Assembly: GCF_001988955.1 (NCBI RefSeq)
Contig: NZ_CP014263.1
Coordinates: 3,566,001 to 3,630,000 of the forward strand
Direction: 5' to 3'
From: Spirosoma montaniterrae
GTDB taxonomy: Bacteria; Bacteroidota; Bacteroidia; Cytophagales; Spirosomataceae
Length of the DNA stretch: 64,000 nucleotides
This document shows positions 1-9,037 of the stretch, one piece after another. A program made the translations under genes and the position numbers. The first letter of the stretch is position 1. Every line of letters starts with the position of its first letter. Under the pieces are notes generated by a model. The model was not told the origin of the DNA. It searched no databases and was given only the letters and a program-made list of their open reading frames with translations.

Positions 1-528
1 CGTATAATACCCGTCGCGGTTGAGGTAGTCCATACGGTCCATGTCTAACTGACTCGACATGAGCTGATGAAAAAATGGCCGTTGATACGTACCTTCAAAC
101 ATCTGAATCGCCAATGACAGCCGCCCGTCAAACTGCCGGTTGAGGTCGTGCATGAGTTGCAGTGAAATGGCTTCGTGCTTCACGTCGTCGAGCAGGCAGC
201 ATTCGAGTACGTGCGAAAACGGCCCGTGTCCGATGTCGTGCAGCAGAATACCAATCTGAGCAGCTTCGCATTCGGCATCACTGATACGATGGCCCTTGCT
301 TTGCAGTGTTTGCATGGCCTGCCCCATCAGATGCATGGCCCCCAGCGCGTGGTGAAAGCGTGTATGCAACGCCCCAGGATACACGTATTCCGACAAACCC
401 AATTGTTTGATACGCCTAAGTCGCTGAAAGTAAGGATGTTCTACCAGATCGAACAGCAACTCGGTCGGAATGGTGATGAAGCCGTAAACGGGGTCGTTGA
501 GGATTTTTTTCTTGTTGGGCGCAGCCAT
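1..528 (-). CDS. HD-domain phosphohydrolase, C-terminal part outside window
   Basis: The first 176 codons of a minus-strand gene that runs off the left edge. It belongs to the HD superfamily of metal-dependent phosphohydrolases, related to dNTP triphosphohydrolases. The signature HDIGHGPFSH holds the metal ligands H97 and D98; an upstream TRFHH (residues 57-60) and a downstream SQLDMDRMDYL segment supply the other expected ligands. The start is the ATG read down from 528, giving MAAPNKKKIL, a usual beginning for the Bacteroidota version. The protein is probably cytoplasmic and acts on a nucleotide; the exact substrate cannot be told from sequence. A TAnnTTTG element lies only a few bases upstream of the ATG, so the mRNA may be leaderless. 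Confident in the family, not in the substrate. Confidence 0.9.
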   Translation of the reverse strand, partial: MAAPNKKKILNDPVYGFITIPTELLFDLVEHPYFQRLRRIKQLGLSEYVYPGALHTRFHHALGAMHLMGQAMQTLQSKGHRISDAECEAAQIGILLHDIGHGPFSHVLECCLLDDVKHEAISLQLMHDLNRQFDGRLSLAIQMFEGTYQRPFFHQLMSSQLDMDRMDYLNRDGYYT

Positions 529-532
529 TGGG

Positions 533-540
533 CAAAGGTA
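533..540 (-). promoter_or_regulatory. candidate -7 element for the HD-domain gene
   Basis: On the minus strand this reads TACCTTTG, matching the Bacteroidota -7 consensus TAnnTTTG. It ends five bases before the ATG, so the predicted transcription start falls at or next to the start codon. No clear -33 TTTG was found at the expected distance. Confidence 0.3.
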
Positions 541-616
541 ACGGTCAGCAACAGAGCTTTTTAGGGTTGGCGTAATGAAAAAAGTATTATTTCGACCGAA
601 TGTGTCGGAAAATGCG

Positions 617-624
617 TAAATTTG
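617..624 (+). promoter_or_regulatory. candidate -7 promoter element of the tRNA gene
   Basis: TAAATTTG is an exact match to the Bacteroidota TAnnTTTG element, about 32 bases before the tRNA 5' end, a sensible distance for a tRNA precursor with a short leader. The -33 region is weak (a TTTC around 590-593). Confidence 0.45.
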
Positions 625-655
625 CACCAGCAAAGTTGAGTAATCAATCAGCTAA

Positions 656-729
656 GGGCTTGTAACTCAGTTGGTTAGAGTGCCTGACTCATAATCAGTA
701 AGTCCCAGGTTCGAGTCCTGGCTGGCCCA
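656..729 (+). tRNA. tRNA with CAT anticodon (Ile2 or elongator Met)
   Basis: A 74-nt cloverleaf. Acceptor arms are 656-662 and 722-728, D stem ACTC/GAGT at 665-668 and 678-681, anticodon CAT at 690-692, T stem CCAGG/CCTGG at 705-709 and 717-721 with loop TTCGAGT, discriminator A729. CCA is not encoded. Two positions are not paired: T661-T723 in the acceptor stem and C683-T699 at the top of the anticodon stem. The first D-stem pair is A-T where G-C is usual, but both sides agree. The GGGC/GCCC acceptor fits the lysidine-modified tRNA-Ile2 better than elongator Met, but I cannot settle this by eye. Transcribed alone, with a terminator immediately after it. Confidence 0.85.
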
Positions 730-732
730 CAT

Positions 733-769
733 AAAAAGCCGTTGCATCAATCGATGTAACGGCTTTTTT
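733..769 (+). terminator. intrinsic terminator after the tRNA
   Basis: AAAAAGCCGTTGCATC, loop AATC, then GATGTAACGGCTTTTTT. The stem pairs over 16 positions with one G-U wobble and ends in a T run. The flanking A and T runs make it potentially bidirectional. Confidence 0.85.
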
Positions 770-879
770 GTTGGATTGAGTATTCTTTAGCTACAATTCA
801 CAAATCGTGCGATACATTTCGCCGGTTTTTACGTCACAACCAGCGATCACGTAACCTATTATTCTGTAGCCGTATCGCT

Positions 880-1953
880 TTGACGACCGTATCAAGATAT
901 GATCCTATACCCTTCCGTAACCGCTTCGTCGGCACGTTACTGCCCGCCATTTGGCATAACCGTTGGCGCGTCGGGTTGGTTACGCTGGCATTTATGCTTA
1001 GTGGCGTGGCGGTTGCGCTGCTGTTGCCCGAAGAGTTTGTGTCGGAAGCCCGGATCATACCCGAAATGACCAACGGATCGGGCAGTGTGGTGAAACGGCT
1101 GGCGTCGGTGGCAGGTATTGGGGGTCTCGACTTCTCAGACGCCGACGATGTAGATGCCGTGCGGCCCGATTTGTATCCGAATATTTTACAAAGCACACCT
1201 TTTTTGCTGTATCTAATTAACCAACGCATCAAGCGTCAAACGGGGCAGGCTACAACGGTAGGGGAGTTTCTGTTGCCCGATACTGGGGTGGGCTGGTCGT
1301 GGCGACAATGGCTTTCCAGTGGGCGGCAACTGAACCGGTCGGCCAATCAGAACGGTTTGTTACAGCTTACGCCCCGGCAACGCGACATTGCCGACGACAT
1401 CAGCGGGCGGCTAAATACCCGGCTCGATACGCGCTCCGGCATCATCACCATCTCGGCCCGAATGCCCGACCCGCTTGTGGCCGCTACCGTAACGCAACGG
1501 GCAATGACTTACCTGACCCGCTACGTAACCGAGTACCGAACCGGCAAAGCCCGGCACGATCTGCGGTTTTGTGAGCAACAACTTCAAACGGCCCGGCAAC
1601 GCTACCGGGACGCGCAATACGCCCTGTTCATGCACAACGACCGGCACAAAAACGTGGTGTTGCAAACAGCTACGATAGAAAAACATCGGTTAGATACCGA
1701 ACTGGTGCTGGCCCAGAGCGTTTACAATCAACTGGCGCAGCAACGTGAACAGATAAAATTGCGCGTTCAGGAGCGAACGCCCATTTTTAAAACGCTGGAG
1801 CCGCCAACCATTCCGCATCAGCGCGTTTCGCCCAAACGAACGATTCTGGTTGTTTTGTTCACGGCTGTTGGGCTAACTATCGGTTCGCTGATGGCCCTGC
1901 TCAACCAACAGCCGTGGGACGTTTTGTGGCAGACATTTCTGAAAAATAATTAG
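880..1953 (+). CDS. Wzz/GumC-type polysaccharide co-polymerase (chain-length determinant)
   Basis: 357 residues with the layout of a polysaccharide co-polymerase: a short cytoplasmic N-terminus, a transmembrane helix at about residues 32-50, a long periplasmic segment with helical coiled-coil character (roughly 200-300, rich in Gln, Arg and Leu), then a proline-containing turn and a second transmembrane helix at about 321-341. It has no C-terminal tyrosine kinase domain. Members set the length of O-antigen, capsule or exopolysaccharide chains by acting with a Wzy polymerase, and a Wzy-like gene lies three genes downstream. The frame stays open upstream without an ATG, so the TTG at 880 is the best start. 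It is the first gene of the 14-kb polysaccharide operon. Confidence 0.8.
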   Translation: MTTVSRYDPIPFRNRFVGTLLPAIWHNRWRVGLVTLAFMLSGVAVALLLPEEFVSEARIIPEMTNGSGSVVKRLASVAGIGGLDFSDADDVDAVRPDLYPNILQSTPFLLYLINQRIKRQTGQATTVGEFLLPDTGVGWSWRQWLSSGRQLNRSANQNGLLQLTPRQRDIADDISGRLNTRLDTRSGIITISARMPDPLVAATVTQRAMTYLTRYVTEYRTGKARHDLRFCEQQLQTARQRYRDAQYALFMHNDRHKNVVLQTATIEKHRLDTELVLAQSVYNQLAQQREQIKLRVQERTPIFKTLEPPTIPHQRVSPKRTILVVLFTAVGLTIGSLMALLNQQPWDVLWQTFLKNN

Positions 1954-1965
1954 TCCGACTAACCC

Positions 1966-3258
1966 GTGTACAACGATTTACTTACGAAACAGAAACAACT
2001 CGCCGTTATCGGGCTGGGCTATGTGGGGCTGCCGATTGCGCTGGCATTTGCCCGGCGGTTTCGGGTTATTGGCTTCGACGTCAACGCCGAGCGCGTATCC
2101 CTGATGCAGCAATGCGAAGACCCGTCGCGTCAATTAGTTGCCGACGACTTTGCCGATACCGATATTATGTTCACGGCCAATTCTGATGACCTGCGTCAGG
2201 CCCATTTTTTCGTGGTGGCAGTGCCAACGCCGGTCGATGATTATAAAGTGCCTGATCTTCAATTTCTTGAGCAGGCATCACAAACAGTTGGCCGCGCCCT
2301 GAAACCCGGCGATTATGTAGTGTATGAATCGACTGTGTATCCCGGTTGCACAGAAGACGACTGCCTGCCCATACTGGCGCAAACATCGGGCCTGACACCG
2401 GGCCGTGATTTTAACTTTGGCTACTCCCCCGAACGCATCAACCCCGGCGATAAGGACCGTAAACTAACTGATATTCTGAAGGTTGTATCGGGCAATAACC
2501 CCGAAGCAGCTCAGACCATTGCCGATGTGTATGGCAGCGTGATTACGGCGGGCATCTATACCGCACCAAGCATCCGCGTAGCCGAAGCGGCAAAAGTTAT
2601 CGAAAACGTGCAGCGCGACCTGAACATCTCGCTCATGAACGAATTGGCGATCCTTTTCGACCGAATGGACCTCGATACACAGGAGGTGTTACAAACGGCA
2701 TCGACCAAGTGGAATTTTCTGCCATTTACGCCCGGTTTGGTGGGTGGGCACTGCATTGGTGTCGATCCGTATTACCTGCTCCATAAAGCGCATCAGTTAG
2801 ATTATGACCCGCAGGTCATTAACTCCGGTCGGCGGGTCAACGATGGAATGCCCGCCTTTATCGCCAGCAAACTGTTGCAACTGCTGCTCCGGCACGGTAA
2901 ACACCCGCGCCACACCAAGGTACTCGTGATGGGTCTGACATTCAAGGAGAACGTTGCCGACGTGCGTAACTCGAAAGTAGCTGAGCTGGTTCGTGAGTTG
3001 ATGAAATACGCTATCAATGTCCACATCGTTGACCCGTATGCATCGGCCAACGACGTGGCGCACGAATACGGACTTACCCTGCTCGACGCGCCTTCGATAC
3101 AGTATGATGCGGTTGTTGTAGCAGTTGGACACGATGCTTACCGAACGCTGGATTTGGCCTATTTCCAATCCATCATGAATGGCACGCCTATTCTCCTCGA
3201 TCTGAAAGGGTTATACCCAAAACCAGTCGAAGAAACGCTTACTTACTGGCGTTTGTGA
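1966..3258 (+). CDS. UDP-HexNAc 6-dehydrogenase (TviB/WecC-type nucleotide sugar dehydrogenase)
   Basis: 430 residues, a normal length. The N-terminus holds the NAD-binding loop GLGYVGLP; the centre has the family pattern VYESTVYPG and NPGDKDRKLTDILKVVSG; the catalytic cysteine lies in GGHCIGVDPYYL, followed by the UDP-binding C-terminal domain (KVLVMGLTFKENVADVRNSK). The enzyme oxidises C6 of a UDP-N-acetylhexosamine twice to the uronic acid. With WecB in the same operon, UDP-ManNAc is one possible substrate, but the pattern around the active site resembles TviB, which uses UDP-GlcNAc. The start is GTG at 1966, 12 bases after the previous stop. Confident in the reaction class, not in the sugar. 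Confidence 0.9.
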   Translation: MYNDLLTKQKQLAVIGLGYVGLPIALAFARRFRVIGFDVNAERVSLMQQCEDPSRQLVADDFADTDIMFTANSDDLRQAHFFVVAVPTPVDDYKVPDLQFLEQASQTVGRALKPGDYVVYESTVYPGCTEDDCLPILAQTSGLTPGRDFNFGYSPERINPGDKDRKLTDILKVVSGNNPEAAQTIADVYGSVITAGIYTAPSIRVAEAAKVIENVQRDLNISLMNELAILFDRMDLDTQEVLQTASTKWNFLPFTPGLVGGHCIGVDPYYLLHKAHQLDYDPQVINSGRRVNDGMPAFIASKLLQLLLRHGKHPRHTKVLVMGLTFKENVADVRNSKVAELVRELMKYAINVHIVDPYASANDVAHEYGLTLLDAPSIQYDAVVVAVGHDAYRTLDLAYFQSIMNGTPILLDLKGLYPKPVEETLTYWRL

Positions 3259-3267
3259 GCCGCGAAA

Positions 3268-4302
3268 ATGGCTAATTTCTCATCCCGTTTCTACCGTTTT
3301 CGCATGAATGTAATTATTGTCGGCTGCAACGTATTCGACTCACTGGAGTTTCATCTGGCCGATTCATTTCGGGCACTGGGCCATAACGCCCGCGTTATAG
3401 ACGTGACGGGCCGGGGTGCCTTGTCTAAAAAAATCGGCTATTGGTCGGCACGCTTTGCCGGGTCTTACGACCGGGTCGTCGGGCATCGGCTGGCAACGCG
3501 TATTATTCATCACAACCCTGATTTAGTGATTGTTGTGTACCGGCATCTGCACCCCGTTCTGGTCGATGACATTAAAACTACGTTGCCCTACGTGCCGGTA
3601 ATACAGGTTAACCCCGACGCGCTCTCGAACCTCGAAAAGCAACAGATTATTGCTGCCGACTTCGACTATTACTTTTCTAAAGAACCATACATAGTCAATC
3701 TGTTACGGCATAAAAATGGCCTGAATGCCTACTATCTTCCCGAAGGCTTCAATCCACGCGTCCATTGCCGGCCACTTCCCGAAAAAGCAGTAGCCGAGCG
3801 GGAAACAGTAGTTGACGTGCTGATGTACGGTAGCCTGTATGCGTACCGCGCCCGTTTTGTGGAGCAACTGCTTCGTGCGGGGCTTCGCGTGGCTATTTAC
3901 GGCACTAAAGGCCCTTATCTGCGGTCGGCAATCCGGGCCGTATTCCAGGGGAAGTATTTAGTTGGCGATGAAAAAAATCGGCTCGTTTATGGAGCTAAGA
4001 TCACCCTCAACACGCTGCACTACGCCGAAATCACGTCAGCCAATCAAAAGTATTTCGAGATTAACGGCATTGGCGGTTTTCAGCTTTGCGATGACAAGCC
4101 TACGCTGAGCGATTATTCTGCTGTGCCAACAGAGTTAGTTACGTTCCGGTCGCTTTCTGACGCCATCGACAAAATCCGGTACTATCTGGCCCGCCCCGCC
4201 GAACGCCACGAACTCGCCGAGCAACAGTACCAGCATTTTCAACAGCACCACACTTTCGACCATCGGGCCATTCAGTTGCTCCAGACTATTGGCCTTGCCT
4301 GA
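3268..4302 (+). CDS. CgeB-like glycosyltransferase
   Basis: A cytoplasmic glycosyltransferase-like protein of up to 344 residues. The N-terminal Rossmann-like half begins MNVIIVGCNVFDSLEFH, and the C-terminal half carries a GT-B nucleotide-sugar part ending in a region typical of CgeB/Glyco_trans_1_2 proteins (KYFEINGIGGFQLCD followed by a helical tail). The donor and acceptor are unknown. The first ATG is at 3268; the ATG at 3304, exactly where the first beta strand begins, is at least as likely and would give 332 residues. It sits between the sugar dehydrogenase and the membrane polymerase, 9 bases after the former. Confidence 0.75.
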   Translation: MANFSSRFYRFRMNVIIVGCNVFDSLEFHLADSFRALGHNARVIDVTGRGALSKKIGYWSARFAGSYDRVVGHRLATRIIHHNPDLVIVVYRHLHPVLVDDIKTTLPYVPVIQVNPDALSNLEKQQIIAADFDYYFSKEPYIVNLLRHKNGLNAYYLPEGFNPRVHCRPLPEKAVAERETVVDVLMYGSLYAYRARFVEQLLRAGLRVAIYGTKGPYLRSAIRAVFQGKYLVGDEKNRLVYGAKITLNTLHYAEITSANQKYFEINGIGGFQLCDDKPTLSDYSAVPTELVTFRSLSDAIDKIRYYLARPAERHELAEQQYQHFQQHHTFDHRAIQLLQTIGLA

Positions 4303-4305
4303 CTT

Positions 4306-5724
4306 ATGCCCGATGATACGCATCATCATTTTACGCGCTGTTTGTGGCTCTCGCTGCCAATAGCTGGATTGTCAATAGTCTGGCCATCAACGGGTTGGTT
4401 TGTAAGTGTAGGTGGCTTATCGGCGGTGGGCGGCTTTTATGGCCTTGCATCATTGCTGGCAAACCCGGCCAGTCGGTTCAATTTTTTTCGGGTGGCGGCT
4501 GTAGCAGTTGTGCTGGGAAATGCAGCCGGGAGCCTGTTCAGTTTTGTAACACTGTCGTTTCAGGCCAACGACCTCTGGAAAACTATACTGGAACTCGCCC
4601 ACACCACGCCCACCGATTTAACACTGGCACAAGCGTATGTCAACCTGTTTTCGCTGGCCCTATTAGTGGTTGATAAAAAACTGGAAAACAGTCAATTGAT
4701 CAACACATTGCAAGCTATGACCGCTGTTTGCCTTGGGCTTCACCGCAACGCCGTACAGTGGCTGATGAGTGCCTTGCTGGTGAGTCAGGCGTATCTGCTG
4801 CAACTCGGCGTGGTGGTTTACGGCGGTAAAGACCTTTCTCAGGAAGGCACGCCAACACACCCGCTGCTGGCCCTAACCGGGCCGTTTGTGCCGCTCCTGC
4901 CCTTTGCGCTGGCCTTCTACCAGCGCGGGTATTGGCAACAAAATCAGTACGCCAGAGCGGTGCTGTGCGGTTTATTACTGATGCTCGAACTGGGCTGGTT
5001 TTTTCTGCTGGGTCGGCGCAGCATTTTTTTCTTCTTTGTGCTTATGGCAATGGGCCTGACCTTTAATCAGCCGGTAACGCGCCAGTTGTTGCGCCGAAAC
5101 GCGCTGCCCATTCTATTAACGGTCGGTATTGCCGCCGGACTCGCCGATATATACCATAAACTGCGGGTGCTGTACCGGTTTGAACGTGTTCAGCAGATGC
5201 AGTTGGCCGATGCGCTGGCGGGTATTCGCGCAGCCGACGACAGCCGATACGCCGACATTCGTAACCGGAATCTGGCCCTGCGGTCAAGCTACGGCCCAAT
5301 GGCGTTGGGGCAGTTCGTCAACCTGTTCCGAACCAGTCCGGCTGCACCGCTGGGAGGGCGGCAGTTGGCGGGTAGTTTACTTATGACAGCACCGAGCGAC
5401 TGGCTGATTGACAAGCGCACGGTGCTGGTCAAAGAATTTTTGTACGAAAGTGCGTATGGCCTCGGTCTGACCGACATCAGCGAAACCCTATGTCTCGAAT
5501 CGTTCATTGATTTTGGCTGGCCGGGGTTTCTGCCCTACGTACTACTATTGGCCTTATTGCTCTATCCCGCTTATGCAGCGGCTAAACACAATCCGTTGTT
5601 CGCCCTGCTAACAGGAGTTATGCTTACATCGCTGGCAATGAGCATGATCGAAACCGATTTAATTACCCTACTGGCAAGCCTGCGATGGCTATTTATTGCT
5701 TATATACTAACGCGTTTATCATGA
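4306..5724 (+). CDS. Wzy-like O-antigen/EPS polymerase, polytopic membrane protein
   Basis: 472 residues with about ten to twelve hydrophobic helices, interrupted by a large hydrophilic loop near residues 285-375 (rich in Arg, Asp and Tyr) before the last three or four helices. That layout is typical of Wzy polymerases and O-antigen ligases, whose sequences diverge too far for direct recognition. Its position next to glycosyltransferases and a Wzz-like gene supports polymerase. It begins 3 bases after the previous stop, and its own TGA overlaps the next ATG, so the genes are translationally coupled. The alternative is a ligase. Confidence 0.65.
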   Translation: MPDDTHHHFTRCLWLSLPIAGLSIVWPSTGWFVSVGGLSAVGGFYGLASLLANPASRFNFFRVAAVAVVLGNAAGSLFSFVTLSFQANDLWKTILELAHTTPTDLTLAQAYVNLFSLALLVVDKKLENSQLINTLQAMTAVCLGLHRNAVQWLMSALLVSQAYLLQLGVVVYGGKDLSQEGTPTHPLLALTGPFVPLLPFALAFYQRGYWQQNQYARAVLCGLLLMLELGWFFLLGRRSIFFFFVLMAMGLTFNQPVTRQLLRRNALPILLTVGIAAGLADIYHKLRVLYRFERVQQMQLADALAGIRAADDSRYADIRNRNLALRSSYGPMALGQFVNLFRTSPAAPLGGRQLAGSLLMTAPSDWLIDKRTVLVKEFLYESAYGLGLTDISETLCLESFIDFGWPGFLPYVLLLALLLYPAYAAAKHNPLFALLTGVMLTSLAMSMIETDLITLLASLRWLFIAYILTRLS

Positions 5725-6725
5725 CGATTTTGCATTTGCTACGCAGTTCCGGCACAGGCCACAGCATCGAAACTGTGTTTTCCGACGTTCGGTGGGGCCC
5801 TTTTATCAACAAGAACTTTACCGTTGAGCCAGTAACTATGCCGTGCATTAGCCGGGACTGGCAGAGCGTTTGGCGGAATCTACGGTTCGCCCGTCAACAG
5901 CAAGCCGATGTTTTTCACATCACCGGCGATGTACATTACCTCGCGCTGGCCCTGCCTAAATCCCGAACCGTACTGACCATTCACGATGCTATTCCGCTTG
6001 TCAGGAATCGGCACCGGCCTCTTCGATACGCCCTGTTCTGGCTGCTGTGGTATTACTGGCCCATGCGCCGGGCCAGCATCGTAACCACAGTTTCTGAAAA
6101 AAGCCGACAGGAACTGCTTCAGCGCGTGGGGCGCGTGGCCCGCAAGGTTGTGGTGGTGGCGAATCCGGTCGGTTCACTGTTTCAGTACTGCCCACAACCG
6201 GTTAACACCCGTTGCCCAACGCTCCTCCATATTGGTACAGCCCCGCATAAAAACCTGACCCGGCTCATTCAGGCTCTCGATGGGTTTGCCTGTCGATTAA
6301 TTATTGTCGGACCCCTGACCGACAGCGACAAAGCCGAGTTGAACCACCGACGCATCGTGTATGAAAATTATGTTGATCTTCCTCAGCACCAGCTACTTAA
6401 TCTGTACAAAACCTGCGACCTCGTTTCGTTTGTCTCGACCTATGAGGGCTTTGGCCTGCCGATTCTGGAAGCACAGGCTGTTGGGCGTCCCGTGCTAACC
6501 AGTGCTATCAGCCCGTTGCGCGAAGTGGCGGGGATGGGAGCACACTTCGTCGATCCAACCAATATTCAGGACATCCGGGCCGGACTTGAGCGCATTTGTG
6601 GGGATGTTGCGTACCGCGAAACGTTGGTTGCCAACGGGCTGGTTAATGTTAAAAAGTTTACAATATCTCAAATTGAGCGTTACTATGCGGCTTTGTACGC
6701 GTCTATGGGTATATCTGACCCATGA
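5721..6725 (+). CDS. Family 4 glycosyltransferase
   Basis: 334 residues from the ATG at 5721, which overlaps the upstream stop as ATGA; an in-frame ATG at 5685 inside the polymerase gene is less likely. GT-B fold: N-terminal MTILHLLRSSGTGHSIE, a DVFHITGDVHYLAL acceptor-domain segment, and a C-terminal donor domain with the GT4 E-x7-E motif in YEGFGLPILEAQAVGRPVL. It should transfer a sugar from a nucleotide donor to the lipid-linked repeat unit at the inner membrane. The sugar is not predictable. Confidence 0.85.
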   Translation: MTILHLLRSSGTGHSIETVFSDVRWGPFINKNFTVEPVTMPCISRDWQSVWRNLRFARQQQADVFHITGDVHYLALALPKSRTVLTIHDAIPLVRNRHRPLRYALFWLLWYYWPMRRASIVTTVSEKSRQELLQRVGRVARKVVVVANPVGSLFQYCPQPVNTRCPTLLHIGTAPHKNLTRLIQALDGFACRLIIVGPLTDSDKAELNHRRIVYENYVDLPQHQLLNLYKTCDLVSFVSTYEGFGLPILEAQAVGRPVLTSAISPLREVAGMGAHFVDPTNIQDIRAGLERICGDVAYRETLVANGLVNVKKFTISQIERYYAALYASMGISDP

Positions 6726-7885
6726 ACAAGTTACAAGCTACCGGGCCTTCAGCCATACTTCTATTTGTCGAATACTTTTTGCCGGGCTATAAGTTTGGCG
6801 GGCCGGTGCAGGCCGTAGCCAATCTGGTAAGGCTGCTGAAAGATACGTACACGTTTTTCATCGTCGCCCGCGACCGCGACGTGGGCGATACGCAGCCTTA
6901 CCCCAACAGGCCAGCCAACTGCTGGCTACGACAAGACGGCTATTGGGTCCGTTATCTGTCTCCCGACCAGATTAACCACTTCAACATCAATAGCTTACTT
7001 ACAGAACGCCCGTATCGGTACGTTTACACGAACAGCCTGTTTTCGCGGTTCACGCGGCAGTTGTTGCTTACGCGCACAAACATACCGTTGCTGCTTGCCC
7101 CCCGTGGCGAATTACACCCCGGCGCACTACGGCTGAAAGCCTGGAAAAAACGGCCTTACGTATGGCTGCTGCGGCACTGCAAAGCAAAGGATATCCGCTG
7201 GCACGCTACCGATGCTGTTGAGCAGCAATACATCGACACTCATTTTCCGGGCAGCCAGGTTCGGATCGCGCCCGACGTGCCGAACCGGCTCCCCCGAAGG
7301 CCCCTTTATCAGAAACAGGCCGGGCAGGTTCGCTTACTGTGGCTGGCCCGCATTGCCCGTAATAAAGGGCTGCTGTTCTTGCTCAACTGCCTGAAACAGC
7401 TTCCCAATCAGTCTGTTACGCTGGATATATATGGCCCCATTGCCGACACCGATTACTGGCACAAATGCCAGCGGCTCCTCAACACGCTGCCAACGTCTTG
7501 CTGTGTTAAGTATCGGGGACCACTCCCCTATCCGCTGATTGGCGATACCATAAGTCAGTATGATTTTCTGGCGTTACCAAGCGATGGTGAGAATTTTGGG
7601 CATGTTATCGCCGAAAGCCTGTCGGCAGGTTTACCCGTGCTGGTCAGCGACCAGACGCCGTGGCAAAAGCTGGCCGAACAGGGGGCGGGTTGGGCCATAC
7701 CCTTACAGCCTGATGCCTGGCTTACTGTGCTGCAAACGTGCGTTGACATGCCCGATGTGCTATATCAAACGCTCGTTGCCAACGCCCCGCTGGTAGTTGA
7801 AAGCCAGAGCAATTTACCAGCAATTGCGAAGCAGTACAACCAACTGTTCACTCCAGAAGTGTTTGCCGATGAGCCGGTTGCGTAA
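6722..7885 (+). CDS. Family 4 glycosyltransferase
   Basis: 387 residues, coupled to the gene before it by an ATGA overlap. The N-terminal acceptor domain has the pattern FVEYFLPGYKFGGPVQAVANL common to GT4 enzymes of Bacteroidota capsule loci and PRGELHPGALRLK mid-chain; the C-terminal donor domain carries PSDGENFGHVIAESLSAGLP, the E-x7-E region. It is expected to add one sugar to the repeat unit on the cytoplasmic side of the membrane. The 3' end overlaps the next gene by 17 bases. Confidence 0.85.
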   Translation: MNKLQATGPSAILLFVEYFLPGYKFGGPVQAVANLVRLLKDTYTFFIVARDRDVGDTQPYPNRPANCWLRQDGYWVRYLSPDQINHFNINSLLTERPYRYVYTNSLFSRFTRQLLLTRTNIPLLLAPRGELHPGALRLKAWKKRPYVWLLRHCKAKDIRWHATDAVEQQYIDTHFPGSQVRIAPDVPNRLPRRPLYQKQAGQVRLLWLARIARNKGLLFLLNCLKQLPNQSVTLDIYGPIADTDYWHKCQRLLNTLPTSCCVKYRGPLPYPLIGDTISQYDFLALPSDGENFGHVIAESLSAGLPVLVSDQTPWQKLAEQGAGWAIPLQPDAWLTVLQTCVDMPDVLYQTLVANAPLVVESQSNLPAIAKQYNQLFTPEVFADEPVA

Positions 7886-9026
7886 GCTTTTTCGTTTCGC
7901 CGGACTGTATGGATGGCAACGAACCCTGACCAAAACCATTGCCCGTAATCGACGCCTGACCCGGTGGTTGCCAACGCATCTACCCAATACAGGCAAAGCC
8001 GACGTCTCTGTGATTGGCTGCGGGCAATTCGCATTCAGCACGGTCTGCTTTTTTCTGCGGAAACATATGAAAAATCGCTTCCTGTCGGCCTATGATCCCG
8101 ACGTGTTTCAACGCCAGTCGCTGGGTCGGTATTACGGATTTCGGCAAGCAGCCAGTACGCCCAACGCCCTACTGACTGAGCCGGGTCTGCGGGTGTTATA
8201 CGTGCTCTCGAATCACGCGTCGCATACCCCCTACGCCGTGGCGGGGCTGGATCGCGGCCTTACCGTGTACATTGAAAAGCCGGTAGCTATCAGTTGGCAG
8301 CAATTGGTTGCCTTATCGGCGGCACAACGGCGTAGTACCGGGCAGTTGGTCGCAGGATACAATCGTCCGTATGCCCCTGCGATACAGACACTTCGCGAGC
8401 GGGTTCGCGCCATGCCCAACACAGGCAGCTTCGTGCTGACGATGCACATCAACGGGCACGCTATAGCAACAGATCACTGGTATCGGCACCCCGCCGAAGG
8501 GTCGCGCATTTGCGGTAATCTGGGCCACTGGATCGACCTGACGCTGCACGTCTGGCACTGGCGTAGCCTGCCCAACTGGATCGACGTTCGGCTGACGTGC
8601 GCCCGCGCTGCAGAACCCGACGATTCGCTTTGCCTCACTCTGACAACCGACCACCATGACCTTGCTACTATCGTTCTGACCTCGCAAACCGAACCGTTTG
8701 AGGGCGTTTGCGAGTATATCAACGTTCAGTATGGCAACCTCATCGCCCGCATCGACGATTTCCGGAGCCTGACCTGCTGGCAGGGGCCACATCGCCAAAC
8801 CATTCGCTACCAGCCTAAAAACCTCGGCCATGAGCGCACAGTGCTGCAACCCTTCCGGCCTAATAACCGCGAATGGCGCGAAGTCGAACTATCGTCGCTG
8901 CTTATGCTGCACGTGTATGACATGCTGCTGACCGGAGCCGAAGTTTCCCGGTTCGTGATAGCCGACCAATACGCCTGTTTCGAGCAGGCCGTGAATGAAG
9001 TCAATAACTGCCCTATTCCCTTTTAA
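7869..9026 (+). CDS. Gfo/Idh/MocA-family oxidoreductase in polysaccharide operon
   Basis: 385 residues from the ATG at 7869 (MSRLRKLFRFAGLYGW). A basic N-terminal extension of about 50 residues precedes a Rossmann fold starting at ADVSVIGCGQFAFSTV. The Gfo/Idh/MocA signature GLTVYIEKPVAISWQQL supplies the lysine of the EKP motif, and GNLGHWIDLTLHVW matches the second conserved block with the catalytic histidine. Family members reduce or oxidise a sugar ring position with NAD(P). Here it probably modifies a nucleotide sugar for the repeat unit. Its place between a glycosyltransferase and wecB supports that; the substrate is unknown. Confidence 0.8.
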   Translation: MSRLRKLFRFAGLYGWQRTLTKTIARNRRLTRWLPTHLPNTGKADVSVIGCGQFAFSTVCFFLRKHMKNRFLSAYDPDVFQRQSLGRYYGFRQAASTPNALLTEPGLRVLYVLSNHASHTPYAVAGLDRGLTVYIEKPVAISWQQLVALSAAQRRSTGQLVAGYNRPYAPAIQTLRERVRAMPNTGSFVLTMHINGHAIATDHWYRHPAEGSRICGNLGHWIDLTLHVWHWRSLPNWIDVRLTCARAAEPDDSLCLTLTTDHHDLATIVLTSQTEPFEGVCEYINVQYGNLIARIDDFRSLTCWQGPHRQTIRYQPKNLGHERTVLQPFRPNNREWREVELSSLLMLHVYDMLLTGAEVSRFVIADQYACFEQAVNEVNNCPIPF

Positions 9027-9037
9027 ATCAGACCGTT

